Assembly (NCBI GenBank): GCA_004557545.1
Contig: SFGV01000027.1
Span: forward strand, 1-62,248
Reading direction: 5' to 3'
Source of the DNA: Succinatimonas hippei
GTDB lineage: Bacteria; Pseudomonadota; Gammaproteobacteria; Enterobacterales; Succinivibrionaceae
DNA length: 62,248 bases
A program made the position numbers and the translations under genes. Of this stretch, positions 51,173-61,320 are shown piece by piece (position 1 is the first letter of the stretch; each line of letters starts with the position of its first letter). The notes under the pieces were generated by a model. The model was not told where the DNA came from, did not search any database, and worked only from the letters and a program-made list of their open reading frames with translations.

Positions 51173-53209
51173 TCACAAGAAGACCTCAAACGGGCGCTTT
51201 GCAGGCTTGATTCCGCTAAAAGACGATATTATTTCGTGCAGGAACGGGCTTGGTCCCGTAGGATCAGTCCGTCCGTACACCATGCGTCTGGAACAGAATG
51301 TAAGCCACAGATGTTTCCTTGCTCTGGTTATTGCGACATAAGCAAGTCTGCGCTCCTCATCCTGACTGATTTGCTTCTCGGCGTAAGGTGAAGGCAGAAT
51401 ACCGTTCTCAAAACCTATTACGAAAACATCACGGAACTCTAATCCCTTTGATGCATGTATGGTCATCAGATTTACAGCTTCTTCAGGTGAGTTGCCATTT
51501 CCGTTTTCAGTAAGCTCAGTTGACGCGGCCAGCGCCACACTTGATAAAAATTCAAGCAGAGCCTCATTCATAGGTTTTGCCGCCTCATCAGGATGTGTCT
51601 CTTCAAAATTAGCTGCTATATTAACAAGTTCACCCAGGTTCTCCTGACGCTGGTTATCTAATTTGCCCCGGCCTTCCTTTTCATCTTTAAGTTTGTAATA
51701 GTCCATCAACCCGGTTTTATTTATTACATAATCAACACACTCGTGTAAGGAATCGAAACTTTCTATATCAGATTTGACAGTCTCGATAAGATCAAACACT
51801 CCGGAGACCTTACGGGCCAGAGTTTTCAGCACTGCGGGCGATTCTTTTTTTGAACCGTATTCAACAGCCAGCTTCAGGGCTTCGTATACCGAGCATTTAC
51901 GCTCACGGGCAATACTGCGCAATTGTGTTACCACCTTGGGGCCTATCTTGCGCGATGGAGTATTTATGATACGTAGCAGTGCCGTATCATTTTTAGGGTT
52001 GAACAGGACCGTAAGATACGCGGCCGCGTCATTAATTTCGGCTCGCTCAAAAAATTTAAGGCCGCCGTACACGGTATAGCGGATCCCGTTTGACGCCAGC
52101 TCACCTTCAATAGTCTGGGAAAGGCTGTTATTGCGATAGAGGATCGCTATTTCAGAGGGACTGACCCCTTTGTTCAAGAGCTGTTTTATGCTCATCACGA
52201 CATAGTTGGCTTCAAAAGTCTGGTTTGACTGCTGCACTATGGTTACCCGCTCTCCTTTGCCCGTATTGGACATAAGATGCTTGTCGACAAGGCGTTTGCT
52301 GTTGTTGTCTATAAGTGCATTGGCAGTATCAAGTATGTACTGTCCCGAACGGTAATTTCTGGTTAGCGCGACCTTATGCACATCAGGAAAATCTTTCAGG
52401 AAATTCTCCATATTTCTGTAATCCGCGCCGCGCCAGCCATAAATTGACTGATCATCATCCCCCACAGCCCAGACATGACCCTGCGGTCCGCGCATAAGCT
52501 CAAGCAGTTCATATTGCAGCGGACTGGTGTCCTGAAACTCATCTACAAGGATCTCTGTAAAATGGCGGTTTAACAGCCCCCGCAATTCCTCATCACGTCT
52601 GAGTGTCTCAACCGTACGCAAAATGATTTCAGAAAAATCGACTATGTTTTCTCTCTCGCAGGTCAGCTCGTAAACCGGATAGATCTTCTGCACAACAAGA
52701 CTGAATTCGTCTTTGTATTTAATATCCGAGATTTTGTCAGATCTTCTGCCCTGTTCTTTAAGGCGGCTGATTCCCGAGGCTACCTGGGCCGGCTTGAAGT
52801 CAGTAGTGCTGATTTTCAGATCCTGTTCAATGCGTTTTACCAGCTGCTTCTGCCCAGCAGTGTCAATAACCGTAAAATCCGGAGAGAGACCGCACCTTCT
52901 CACGTGCTGGCGCATGATCCTAAGGCAGGCCGAGTGAAAAGTGCTAACCCACATCGCTCGCATATCAGTACCTGCCATGATCGCCCCAACTCGATCACGC
53001 ATTTCAGCAGCCGCTTTGTTTGTAAAGGTCATGGCGAGTATATTGCGCGGCGATATCTGCTCTATTCCGGTAAGCCAGGCGATTCTGGAAACCAAAACCC
53101 TCGTTTTGCCAGTACCCGCGCCGGCAATTATCAGCATGTTGCCACGTGGCGCTGATACTGCCTCGCGCTGCGCTTCATTTAGATCCTTTAAAAGAAAGTC
53201 GCGTTCCAA
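51173..53209 (-). CDS. uvrD: DNA helicase II (UvrD)
   Basis: Superfamily 1A 3'-5' helicase for nucleotide-excision and mismatch repair. Motif I AGAGTGKTRVLV, Ia MTFTNKAAAEM, II VDEFQDT, III GDDDQSIYGWRGA, V MTIHASKGLEF and VI VAITRARKHL are all present. About 678 aa, slightly shorter than E. coli UvrD (720) and also similar to Rep; the xerC-yigB-uvrD order favours UvrD. No ATG exists near the N-terminus: TTG at 53209 follows GGGGAA, and TTG at 53221 is an alternative that overlaps yigB. Confidence 0.88.
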   Translation of the reverse strand: MERDFLLKDLNEAQREAVSAPRGNMLIIAGAGTGKTRVLVSRIAWLTGIEQISPRNILAMTFTNKAAAEMRDRVGAIMAGTDMRAMWVSTFHSACLRIMRQHVRRCGLSPDFTVIDTAGQKQLVKRIEQDLKISTTDFKPAQVASGISRLKEQGRRSDKISDIKYKDEFSLVVQKIYPVYELTCERENIVDFSEIILRTVETLRRDEELRGLLNRHFTEILVDEFQDTSPLQYELLELMRGPQGHVWAVGDDDQSIYGWRGADYRNMENFLKDFPDVHKVALTRNYRSGQYILDTANALIDNNSKRLVDKHLMSNTGKGERVTIVQQSNQTFEANYVVMSIKQLLNKGVSPSEIAILYRNNSLSQTIEGELASNGIRYTVYGGLKFFERAEINDAAAYLTVLFNPKNDTALLRIINTPSRKIGPKVVTQLRSIARERKCSVYEALKLAVEYGSKKESPAVLKTLARKVSGVFDLIETVKSDIESFDSLHECVDYVINKTGLMDYYKLKDEKEGRGKLDNQRQENLGELVNIAANFEETHPDEAAKPMNEALLEFLSSVALAASTELTENGNGNSPEEAVNLMTIHASKGLEFRDVFVIGFENGILPSPYAEKQISQDEERRLAYVAITRARKHLWLTFCSRRMVYGRTDPTGPSPFLHEIISSFSGIKPAKRPFEVFL

Positions 53210-53222
53210 AGTATTCCCCAAA

Positions 53223-53945
53223 TCAAAAAAGCAATTGCCTCAATTCCTCAAGCGATGACAGCTGGACCTCCGGCAGAATTCTCAAACAATCCGTCCCTGA
53301 GGTTTTTCCTGCGATCCCGCGCTCAAGCCAGGCACACTGGCATCCTGCCGCGACCGCGCCGTAAACATCCGTAAAAGGATCATCTCCGACATGCAAAACC
53401 TCACAGGGTTTTACACCGGCAAGCCTTGCGAAATGCACAAAAAGATCCTGGTTTGGCTTGCACCGGCATCCGTCGACACTGGGGCGCAGGTCATAATCAA
53501 AATAACCGGCAAGTCCGTCCTGATTTATATCAGAGTTACCGTTTGAAAGACACGCCATCGGATAGCGAGCATGAAGCTCTGACAATAGCTCAAATGAGCT
53601 TTTAGGGACAACGATTTGTGATCTGATTTTGATGAAATAGGCGGTAAGCTGTTTTGCCATACCTTCGTCAATGGGATGACCCAGATCTTTAAGGGCCCTG
53701 ACGAGCATAACCTCACGCAGTCTGGTTACGTCATTATCCAGCTGAGGGTATCTCCTTATGCAGTCATCACTATAAGTTCGCCAAAATACCGGATCTGCAA
53801 CAACATCAGGAAGAGCGAAATGATTTTTAAGGTATAGGGAAAAACGCTTTTCGGCGCTGGTGATAACTGGCTGGTTGTCATACAGAGTGTCGTCAAGATC
53901 AAATGAAATCGCGCGCACCTTCCTTATGCTTTTGAAAAAAATCAA
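53223..53945 (-). CDS. yigB: HAD-family phosphatase YigB
   Basis: A 240-aa haloacid-dehalogenase hydrolase. The nucleophile motif is SFDLDDTLYDN, motif II ACLSNGNSD, and the acidic motif IV HVGDDPFTDVYGA. E. coli YigB dephosphorylates a riboflavin-pathway intermediate and FMN. It overlaps the xerC stop by 4 bp and abuts uvrD, as in E. coli. Confidence 0.9.
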   Translation of the reverse strand: MIFFKSIRKVRAISFDLDDTLYDNQPVITSAEKRFSLYLKNHFALPDVVADPVFWRTYSDDCIRRYPQLDNDVTRLREVMLVRALKDLGHPIDEGMAKQLTAYFIKIRSQIVVPKSSFELLSELHARYPMACLSNGNSDINQDGLAGYFDYDLRPSVDGCRCKPNQDLFVHFARLAGVKPCEVLHVGDDPFTDVYGAVAAGCQCAWLERGIAGKTSGTDCLRILPEVQLSSLEELRQLLF

Positions 53946-54874
53946 TCCTGATCCTCCCCGTCCTTTCGCTTTGCCCGCGGATGGGATCTTTCATAAACCT
54001 TCTTCAGATGCTCAAAATCAAGATTGGTATAAATTTCGGTAGCCGCGAGACTGGCATGTCCCAGCATTTCCTGAACTGATCTGAGGTCAGCGCCGTGCTC
54101 AACGAGCTGTGTGGCAAAGGAGTGGCGCAATTTATGAGGAAATACGTTAGCGTTAAGCCCCGCGCGCCCTGCCAGCTTCTTAAGATTCTGTTCTACGGCG
54201 CGACCTGTAAGCCTCTTCCCCATACGGCTTAAAAAAAGCGCTTTGTCTGAGGGCTTGAATTTGTCCCTTATCGCAAGATACGAGCCCAGTCTTGCTATAG
54301 CGCGCGAGCCTACCGGAACCACACGATCCTTTCCGCCCTTTCCCCTGCGTACCCTTACCTCACGGTCAATTGCGCTGTAATCATCAAGATCAAGACCGAT
54401 TAGCTCGCTTAATCGCAATCCAGAGGAAAAGAAGAGCTCAGCAATTGCCAGATCCCTCACCTCAAGGTCTGTACGCGGTTTGACTGAGAGCAGTTCTTCA
54501 ACCTCTGACATGGTTAGGACTCTGGGCAAAGGCCTTTTTACCCTCGGCGCTTTCACCGCGTCTTTTGGAGACACCGGTAGTCTTCCTTTCATTACCATAT
54601 AGGAAAGAAAACTGTTCAGGGCGTACAAATCATGCGCTACGGTCGCGCTGGATAATTCTTTTGCCTCCGCGCCGAAGTTAAGCTCTCTGGCTATGACCCG
54701 CATCTGTCTTTCCCCGACATCCTTCCAGCTTGTAATATCCGGGAACTCTGAATGAAGCGCCGCCACAGCCTTTTCAAGCGCCCGCTTATATGAAATCACC
54801 GTCATGGTGCTACAGAATCTTTCTCCTGAAAGATACGCGCAAAAAGCATCGACAGCCGATTTCAGCTCATCCAT
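53942..54874 (-). CDS. xerC: site-specific tyrosine recombinase XerC
   Basis: Resolves chromosome dimers at dif with XerD. The catalytic set is complete: Arg in SGLRLSEL, Lys in GKGGKDR, HKLRHSFAT, LGHAS and the nucleophile Tyr in ATEIYTN. The N-terminal core-binding domain (YKRALEKAVAALH) is present; 310 aa. Its place between dapF and yigB fits XerC rather than XerD. The start shares one base with the dapF stop. Confidence 0.94.
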   Translation of the reverse strand: MDELKSAVDAFCAYLSGERFCSTMTVISYKRALEKAVAALHSEFPDITSWKDVGERQMRVIARELNFGAEAKELSSATVAHDLYALNSFLSYMVMKGRLPVSPKDAVKAPRVKRPLPRVLTMSEVEELLSVKPRTDLEVRDLAIAELFFSSGLRLSELIGLDLDDYSAIDREVRVRRGKGGKDRVVPVGSRAIARLGSYLAIRDKFKPSDKALFLSRMGKRLTGRAVEQNLKKLAGRAGLNANVFPHKLRHSFATQLVEHGADLRSVQEMLGHASLAATEIYTNLDFEHLKKVYERSHPRAKRKDGEDQD

Positions 54875-55713
54875 CAGATAGCAATGCTTCCTTCATAGAC
54901 ACGTTCGGCTGGTCCTGAAAGATATACAGGCGATCCGGACTTGCCATCCCATGAGATCTTAAGACGACCGCCCTTGAGATCTACACTGACGGCTCCCGGC
55001 TGAACCCGCCCCTGAGCAATTGCCACACATACGGCCGCACAGGCGCCACTGCCGCAGGCAAGCGTTTCTCCGCAACCACGCTCGTATACCCTGAGATCAA
55101 GTGAATGCGGACCGGTTACAGAGGCAAACCCGACGTTTACCCTCTCAGGGAAATCCTGATGGGACTCAAGCTCAGGTCCCAGGGTTTCAACAGGGGCTCC
55201 TTTGACATCATCCCAGAAAGTCACAAAATGCGGATTACCCATGGAGACGGCGCCGCCTTCAATTTTCTGTCCTGATTTAAGCGTCAGGCTGTAGCTCTTT
55301 GCTTTTTCAGAGGCTGAAAATGGCAAAGCTGATGGTCTGAAATCGGGAGTTCCCATATTTACTGTCACACTGCCTTCATCGGACACCTTGAGCTTCAATC
55401 TGCCGCGCATGGTGGAAACCGAGATCTCTTTTTTGGATGTCAGGCCATGGTCCAGAACAAATCTCGCAAAACAGCGCGCTCCGTTTCCGCACATCTGCAC
55501 CTCGGAACCATCGGCATTGAAGATCCTGTAATGGAAGTCAACTTCAGGATCGTATGGCGGCTCAACGACAAGCAACTGATCAAAGCCGACTCCGAAGTGA
55601 CGGTCCGCGAGCCTGGCAATCAGTTCCGGGCTGAAAAACACCTTCTGGGTTACGGCGTTAACGACCATAAAGTCGTTTCCGATCCCATGCATCTTGGTAA
55701 ATTTAAGCAACAT
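54874..55713 (-). CDS. dapF: diaminopimelate epimerase
   Basis: Cofactor-free racemase converting LL- to meso-diaminopimelate for peptidoglycan and lysine. The two catalytic cysteines are in MCGNGARCF and LACGSGACA. The start MLLKFTKMHGIGNDF matches the family; a frame to 55743 adds 10 residues inside lysA. It starts 2 bp after the lysA stop. The two enzymes act in consecutive steps. Confidence 0.95.
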   Translation of the reverse strand: MLLKFTKMHGIGNDFMVVNAVTQKVFFSPELIARLADRHFGVGFDQLLVVEPPYDPEVDFHYRIFNADGSEVQMCGNGARCFARFVLDHGLTSKKEISVSTMRGRLKLKVSDEGSVTVNMGTPDFRPSALPFSASEKAKSYSLTLKSGQKIEGGAVSMGNPHFVTFWDDVKGAPVETLGPELESHQDFPERVNVGFASVTGPHSLDLRVYERGCGETLACGSGACAAVCVAIAQGRVQPGAVSVDLKGGRLKISWDGKSGSPVYLSGPAERVYEGSIAI

Positions 55714-55715
55714 GA

Positions 55716-56963
55716 TCAGTCCGCCAGTGCCTCGTTTTCCCACATCTGACTGAATTCCTGACGACGGCGTACCACGTTTGCGCGATCGCCTGACACCATT
55801 ATCTCAGCGCAAAGTCTCCTGCTGTTATAGCACGATGACATACTGCTGCCATACGCGCCTGCGCCCCTGACCACCAGAATGTCTGAATTGCGTACGGCCA
55901 GCATTCGATCCTTGCCCAGGAAGTCATCGCTTTCGCATACCGGTCCGACGACATCACATTTACGCAGGACATCACTCTTGCGTAATGTCGCGTTCTCGAT
56001 AGTCATATGCGCCCCATAAAGAGCTGGTCTTATGAGGTCACTCATGGAGCCATCGGTTATAACAAAATGCTTGCTGCCGTTATCCTTCTGATAGAGCACT
56101 TTGCAACATAGAACACCGGCATTTGCCACCATGGCTCGTCCGGGCTCAATATAAATTTCACAATCTAGATCAGAGAATTTTTCTATGATCCCGCTGAAGA
56201 AATCATCAGGTGAAGGAGGCTGCTCCTCATCATAGGTGACTCCAAGACCGCCACCTAAATCTATATGATCGACTTTTATTCCCTCAGACAGCAGCTCTTT
56301 GTATATATCTATCATGATATCGGCCGCCTCAAGTATAGGAACTGATGAAGTCATCTGGGAGCCTATATGGCAATCAAGTCCCGCCGCCTTAAGATTTGGA
56401 TCTGACGCGATGCGCTTATACAGACGTAGCGCATCCTCCCTCCAGATCCCAAATTTATTGCTGCGAAGTCCTGTGGATATCGCAGGCAGAGTTCTGGCGT
56501 CTACATCAGGATTTATACGCAACGCTACCGGTGCGACCACTCCGGCTTTTTTTGCCTCTTCACTTACGACAAGCAGCTCTTCTTCTGACTCGACATTAAT
56601 GCAACGTATACGTTCATTCAGTGCGTATGCGATTTCCTCACGGGTTTTACCAACCCCGGAGAAAACAACCCTGTGAGTATCACCTCCGGCAGCCTTGACC
56701 CGGCGCAGTTCACCCTCTGAAACCACATCAAAGCCTGAGCCCAACGAAGCCATAAGCGCGATAACCGCCAGATTGCTGTTTGACTTCACACTGTAGCAAA
56801 TAAGGTGATTATGCGCTTTCAGCGCCCGCTCAAACGCCTTGTAATGACGTTCCAGTGTGGCTCTTGAATATATGTACAGCGGAGTGCCGTATCTTAAGGT
56901 CAGATCGGTTACCTTTATGTCCTCGGCATACAGCTGCCCGTCTTTATAATTGAAATAGTCCAT
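55716..56963 (-). CDS. lysA: diaminopimelate decarboxylase
   Basis: PLP enzyme making lysine from meso-diaminopimelate. The PLP lysine is Lys60 in CYSVKSNSN. Further motifs are GSGFDVVSEGEL, LDCHIGSQ, DLGGGLGVTY, EPGRA, and CESDD with GAYGSSMSSCYN. 415 aa. In E. coli lysA lies elsewhere; here it is inserted between lptM and dapF, making a lysA-dapF pair (this arrangement is known in other gammaproteobacteria). Confidence 0.95.
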   Translation of the reverse strand: MDYFNYKDGQLYAEDIKVTDLTLRYGTPLYIYSRATLERHYKAFERALKAHNHLICYSVKSNSNLAVIALMASLGSGFDVVSEGELRRVKAAGGDTHRVVFSGVGKTREEIAYALNERIRCINVESEEELLVVSEEAKKAGVVAPVALRINPDVDARTLPAISTGLRSNKFGIWREDALRLYKRIASDPNLKAAGLDCHIGSQMTSSVPILEAADIMIDIYKELLSEGIKVDHIDLGGGLGVTYDEEQPPSPDDFFSGIIEKFSDLDCEIYIEPGRAMVANAGVLCCKVLYQKDNGSKHFVITDGSMSDLIRPALYGAHMTIENATLRKSDVLRKCDVVGPVCESDDFLGKDRMLAVRNSDILVVRGAGAYGSSMSSCYNSRRLCAEIMVSGDRANVVRRRQEFSQMWENEALAD

Positions 56964-56976
56964 CTTTCATTTCCGG

Positions 56977-57177
56977 TTAAGGCTCAGTCGCGCCTTTTGT
57001 TGAAGAAGAGCTTTGGTTCCTTGCTTCCGTCTGAACCGCGGTATTGTCCTGTTGTCCCTGATCTGCCTGTTTTGCGTTATTTCCGCTCTCAGGCGGAAGA
57101 TACAGCGGACCCTTAAGTCCGCACCCGCCGATCGCTAGCATGATGGCAAGAGATAAGAGCGCGTATATTCTGCTCAT
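56977..57177 (-). CDS. lptM: small outer-membrane lipoprotein LptM (YifL)
   Basis: A 66-aa lipoprotein with signal peptide and lipobox ending at Cys19 (AIGGC), followed directly by GLKGPLYLPP, the LptM hallmark. The rest is a Gln/Asn/Ser-rich tail. In E. coli LptM helps LptD mature and insert in the outer membrane as part of the LPS translocon. It lies beside cyaA and the dapF group, as in E. coli. Confidence 0.88.
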   Translation of the reverse strand: MSRIYALLSLAIMLAIGGCGLKGPLYLPPESGNNAKQADQGQQDNTAVQTEARNQSSSSTKGATEP

Positions 57178-57219
57178 AAGGGGCTCTCCAAACTGCGCGG
57201 TTTATCCGCATAACTAAAA

Positions 57220-57225
57220 ATTATA
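57220..57225 (-). promoter_or_regulatory. -10 element for lptM-lysA-dapF-xerC-yigB-uvrD
   Basis: A perfect TATAAT on the minus strand lies about 43 bp before lptM. The -35 is poor. A TGTGA-N6-GCGCA sequence (57238-57253), half of a CRP site, lies just upstream, but its spacing does not fit a standard CRP class. Confidence 0.4.
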
Positions 57226-57311
57226 TTCGCTCTGAAATGTGACTGCGAGCGCATACGCCATTCTAAGACAATGTGTGGTTTTTATTGAAAAGCGCAATAC
57301 AAATGACCAGA

Positions 57312-59777
57312 TCAGAGCTGACTTATGGTGAACGGATGGACAGATCCATGATCCCTGCTTATGACGAAATATTGAGGCAGATTAAAACGAACCTGAGATA
57401 CATCGCCATCCTCAGTCTGTCTGGTGTAAAAACGGTTTATAGAATTTACAAGCTCCGTGCGCGATCCCTTGTAAGAGCGGAATATGCTTATCTCATTACG
57501 CTCGTTTGCAACATATATGTCCCATTTGTGTCTGGAACGCTGCTGGAAGAAATACTGTCGTATTCCTACTGAAGCGGCGTTCTCCACTGATGGAGGAACC
57601 TGCAACGCGTACTCTGGTCTCATACCAAACCTTGTAAGCACGGTTATATCGATATCACCGCTTCCGAAAGGCTCCCGGCGTATGATTGACACCCCGCGCT
57701 GGCCATTGGACTTTGCCGTATATGAATTTCCTCCGATCGAGAAATTAAATGACAGTCCGTTTTCAACCGAGCACCAGTCTAGCTCACGCAGGATATCTTT
57801 CACGCCGTGGCGAATGCTTTCGCTCTGATTTCGGGAAAATGAGCAAATCCGTACTCTTCTCATCAGTCTGTCATCCGCGCCGCCTATAGTTGAAAGTCTC
57901 GTAAGATAGGCGAGCATATCTACTAATCCTTCAGCTCCATCCTGGAAGCTCTGACAGTTAATCTCTCCCCAGGTATTGAATGTGATGAGCTCCTGCGATC
58001 CGACAAGACAACGGTTAAGCGGCCCGTAATTGAGGGCATCATCTTCGTCTGACTGCATAAAGTCCCTGTCCCAGGTGGCGTCATGCTCAAAGTTAACCAC
58101 AATTATGCAGTCACGTACCCTGCGGGTCTGTCTCAGAGCGGCCAGCGAGACCGGGCGCAAAAGATCCGGCAGATATCTTTTTAGAGAAGAGGCAAGCTTT
58201 CTTATCCGGCCAGAATCGATCTGACCAGTCTGTCCTCTGCAGAAGATTCTGGTTTCATTAGTCAGAAAACCGCTCATTACACACCACAAAACCGCCTGAG
58301 TGATCCGCTCTGAAAAATGAATTTCAGGAGATGACAAAAGATCAACTGCCTGATCAGAGCAGGCGTATACATGCCAGCCATACCGGCACAGGCTTTCTTT
58401 CCCTGTTTTGACAAAAACCAGAGAGCGTTGCGCGGGATCCGACGAGAATACCCGTCTTACAGGGATCACCTTTCCTTCGTAGCTGTCATAAACCGCGTAC
58501 AGCCTGCGGGAAAGAACCCCTGCGTCATCTGATGTTATGGCGTATTCGATGCCATGGCTTATGGAAAACGACAGCAGAGCCCTGTAACTTGCTATATATG
58601 ACGAGAACAAGTTTGCAGAAGCCTTTACCACCAGAGCCGGGGTCCACTCACGTGTTCCACCAAGGAGTTTTATTATGTCAGGTGTCCATCTGAAAATTCT
58701 GGCTAGTCTAGCGGCCAGACGAAGTCGCATTCTGCGCTCAGGCATTGTTTCATTTAACGAAAGCACCGCTTCGTGTATTTTTATATAAAAGCAACGCCGC
58801 ATCAGCTCAAGTCTCGTGCTGTCGCCACGGGAAATCAGGTACCTGCATACTTTTTTAAACATAAGATAGTAGGAATCGGTGGCAAGAGCCCCTTTGGTGC
58901 AGTTCCAAAAACGTCTTTTGAATTCACTTGAGACCAGTGATGTCGACGGATACTCATAGGCATACGCTTCCATCAGCGTAATTTTAAGGACCGCTTTAAA
59001 TGGCGAATCTACTCCCTTGTACAAAAGCCATAGTCCTGACCCGAAATACTCATCAGGCGAAGCCCGCTCTATCGGTCCGAAATCTATCCATTCGTCTTTT
59101 TTTATAAGCCCAGATGAATAGAAATTTTTTACAGTCCCCTCATAGTCCTGATGCTCCTCGTCAGGTGAGACCACATACCAGACAATGCGCCTCCCGCAGA
59201 TCCTCACCGAGCTGCGGTAAAACTCATCAAGCAAAAACAGACTCTGGGCGCTACCGCAGTCCTCTGTATCCAAAGTCCCGTGAGCGCCTTTCAAAAAACG
59301 GTCTTCAGGCGTTACGAACAGATTGACGTCCGCTCCCATGGTCTTGCAAAAGACTGATATGAAATGACATTTCGCACGCAAGGCCTCGGTCTCACGCTGT
59401 GGCATACCGGCGCAGATGCAGACCCATATATCAAGATCCGAGTGTGTACCCTGACCTATCGACGATGTACTCCCCATGGCATAGAGCGCCGCAATTGTAT
59501 ACTCGCCATGGGTTTGCTCATCAGGATCCGCTCCCATTGCTTTTACCCATTCCCGCTGACGCTCATCTGGGCTAAACAGATCAATGCCATATGGCACTTC
59601 GCCTGGGCGCCAGCCCGGAATTTTGGGGGTATTGTAATGAAGGAGCAGAGGCACGAGGGAGAAGATATCGCGTATATGCTCTGGCATTACGGTACGCGCT
59701 CGCGACAAACGCATCGCATCGTGCGCGTCTAGACGATTGAGTCTGAACTCAAAATCCGTCTTTAACGCTGATGCCAT
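57312..59777 (-). CDS. cyaA: adenylate cyclase class I
   Basis: Makes cAMP for CRP-mediated control. The nucleotidyltransferase active site is MGSTSSIGQG with Ser103, then SDLDIWVC with Ser113, Asp114, Asp116 and Trp118, at the same positions as in E. coli. The C-terminal regulatory half, which responds to EIIA-Glc in enterobacteria, is present (821 aa against 848). Start ATG at 59777. It diverges from hemX, as E. coli cyaA diverges from the hem cluster. Confidence 0.94.
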   Translation of the reverse strand: MASALKTDFEFRLNRLDAHDAMRLSRARTVMPEHIRDIFSLVPLLLHYNTPKIPGWRPGEVPYGIDLFSPDERQREWVKAMGADPDEQTHGEYTIAALYAMGSTSSIGQGTHSDLDIWVCICAGMPQRETEALRAKCHFISVFCKTMGADVNLFVTPEDRFLKGAHGTLDTEDCGSAQSLFLLDEFYRSSVRICGRRIVWYVVSPDEEHQDYEGTVKNFYSSGLIKKDEWIDFGPIERASPDEYFGSGLWLLYKGVDSPFKAVLKITLMEAYAYEYPSTSLVSSEFKRRFWNCTKGALATDSYYLMFKKVCRYLISRGDSTRLELMRRCFYIKIHEAVLSLNETMPERRMRLRLAARLARIFRWTPDIIKLLGGTREWTPALVVKASANLFSSYIASYRALLSFSISHGIEYAITSDDAGVLSRRLYAVYDSYEGKVIPVRRVFSSDPAQRSLVFVKTGKESLCRYGWHVYACSDQAVDLLSSPEIHFSERITQAVLWCVMSGFLTNETRIFCRGQTGQIDSGRIRKLASSLKRYLPDLLRPVSLAALRQTRRVRDCIIVVNFEHDATWDRDFMQSDEDDALNYGPLNRCLVGSQELITFNTWGEINCQSFQDGAEGLVDMLAYLTRLSTIGGADDRLMRRVRICSFSRNQSESIRHGVKDILRELDWCSVENGLSFNFSIGGNSYTAKSNGQRGVSIIRREPFGSGDIDITVLTRFGMRPEYALQVPPSVENAASVGIRQYFFQQRSRHKWDIYVANERNEISIFRSYKGSRTELVNSINRFYTRQTEDGDVSQVRFNLPQYFVISRDHGSVHPFTISQL

Positions 59778-59817
59778 GTATTACCCCGAAGGACTCTCAG
59801 AAAACTGACTTTTTATG

Positions 59818-59826
59818 ATTTTAGCA
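59818..59826 (-). promoter_or_regulatory. extended -10 promoter element of cyaA
   Basis: TGCTAAAAT on the minus strand gives an extended -10 about 42 bp before the cyaA ATG. The -35 match is poor. A TGTGA overlaps the upstream region, but a full CRP palindrome is not present. Confidence 0.4.
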
Positions 59827-59934
59827 TGTCACGCATTTTCACAGCGTAGCGCTGTTAGTTTTAAAACAGTTCTGATTATGGGTTCGTGCTAAGATTGGCT
59901 CAATATTTTCCGTACAAGCAGGGAGTCTTCGGCG

Positions 59935-61320
59935 ATGCCAGAGATGAAACAGGGAAAGGTCCAGACATCATCATTACAAAACGAATCCGGTGCCTCAAGC
60001 GAGCAGGAGCGCATAGCTAAGCTAAACGCTGAAGTACAGGCGATTGAGGAGCAGGCAAAAATTCTAAGAGATGAGGAAAAGGCCGGAAATAGCGAGCTCT
60101 CTGATGTCTCAAAGGAAGCGTCCGGAGCGAAGAAGAGTGATGCCGTGAGCCTTGCCGCCACGCCAGTAGCATTACGTGAAACCCTGCTTGAGAGGGATAT
60201 AAAATCACTGCGCTCACGCACCAGCTTTCTTGGTGTACTGACACTAATCGCGATAGCAGCGTGCGTTGGCGGGACTGTATATTTCAGCCAGAACCTCTCA
60301 AAGACCATATCTGCTTCCGACGCGTTAAGACTGTCCTCAGAACAAAGCAGTGTCCGCGCAAATAAGGTGCTTGACGCTTTCTCAGCACAGGGGACAAGAA
60401 TTGATGAACTGCTGGCGGCAAATTCAGAACTTCAGAAAAACGCCAGTTCACTAAAAGGTTCGCTTGAAGCTCTTGAGAAACGCCTTAAAACGGCGGAAGA
60501 CTCACTCTCCTCAGCAAACGACAGACTCAAACGCTACGAGGAGCGTAACCCCGATGACTGGAAAATCGCTCAGGCATATTTTCTGGTCAGTAGCGCTTTT
60601 CGCATGGCTGTGTTTTCTGACGATCTAACCTCTGCCATGTGGTGTCTGAAAGACGCGGACTCAATGCTTGAGGGGATAGAGGATCCCGATGTCATAAATG
60701 TCCGCAAGGCCATAAGCTCAGATACGCTGAAGCTTTCGGGGATTCCGGGCGTAGACCGCCGCGGGATAAGCTTTAAGCTTGACAGTGTGTATTCAAACAT
60801 TGACTCCATGCCGGTTCATGACATGGCGAGAGAAGAGAAGGCTGACCCTGAAAAAACTGAGGCTGACAATCTTGGCTGGAAGGACAATCTTAAAAATTCA
60901 TTTGAGCGCTTTATCTCAAGATTTATAGAAATCCATCGCCGCGATGACAAGGTGGTCAATAATTTCCTGTCTCCAGAACAGACCGGAACCTTAAAGCAGA
61001 ATATACGTTCACTGATATTGCTTGCCAAACAGTCTCTCTATCAGGGAGATCAGGTCGCGTATCACAATAATATCCAGCAGGCGCGTGATCTTATTTCAGG
61101 CTATTTTGACAGCTCATCTGAAACCGTTAAGGCAAATCTCAATGCCCTTGATTCAATATCCGCCAATACCATTACAGTGGACGCTCCGAGCGTTCTGTCC
61201 AGTTATTCAATGTTCCGCGAGATAGCGCGCAAGCGTCTTGGGCTTCTGCGTACAGGAGAGACTGAGAATAAAGTTTCTGACAATCAGACCCCGCAGGCAT
61301 CCGGAGGAAGCAACAAATGA
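59935..61320 (+). CDS. hemX: HemX family membrane protein
   Basis: A 461-aa protein with a cytoplasmic N-terminus, one membrane segment (about 98-118, FLGVLTLIAIAACVGGTVYF), a coiled coil (about 150-205) and a periplasmic domain containing DDWKIAQAYFLVSSAFRMAVF. Often annotated as uroporphyrinogen-III C-methyltransferase, but no methyltransferase motif is visible; true function unknown. GGGAG lies 9 nt before the ATG. hemC and hemD, which precede hemX in E. coli, are not here. It overlaps hemY by 4 bp. Confidence 0.85.
   Translation: MPEMKQGKVQTSSLQNESGASSEQERIAKLNAEVQAIEEQAKILRDEEKAGNSELSDVSKEASGAKKSDAVSLAATPVALRETLLERDIKSLRSRTSFLGVLTLIAIAACVGGTVYFSQNLSKTISASDALRLSSEQSSVRANKVLDAFSAQGTRIDELLAANSELQKNASSLKGSLEALEKRLKTAEDSLSSANDRLKRYEERNPDDWKIAQAYFLVSSAFRMAVFSDDLTSAMWCLKDADSMLEGIEDPDVINVRKAISSDTLKLSGIPGVDRRGISFKLDSVYSNIDSMPVHDMAREEKADPEKTEADNLGWKDNLKNSFERFISRFIEIHRRDDKVVNNFLSPEQTGTLKQNIRSLILLAKQSLYQGDQVAYHNNIQQARDLISGYFDSSSETVKANLNALDSISANTITVDAPSVLSSYSMFREIARKRLGLLRTGETENKVSDNQTPQASGGSNK

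Noticed and set aside
57273..57572. Plus-strand frame of 99 codons
   Set aside because: It lies mostly antisense to the end of cyaA and has no family similarity.
59821..59845. CRP site between cyaA and hemX
   Set aside because: TGTCA and TCACA half sites are present but 7 bp apart instead of 6, and one half is imperfect. Not enough to call.
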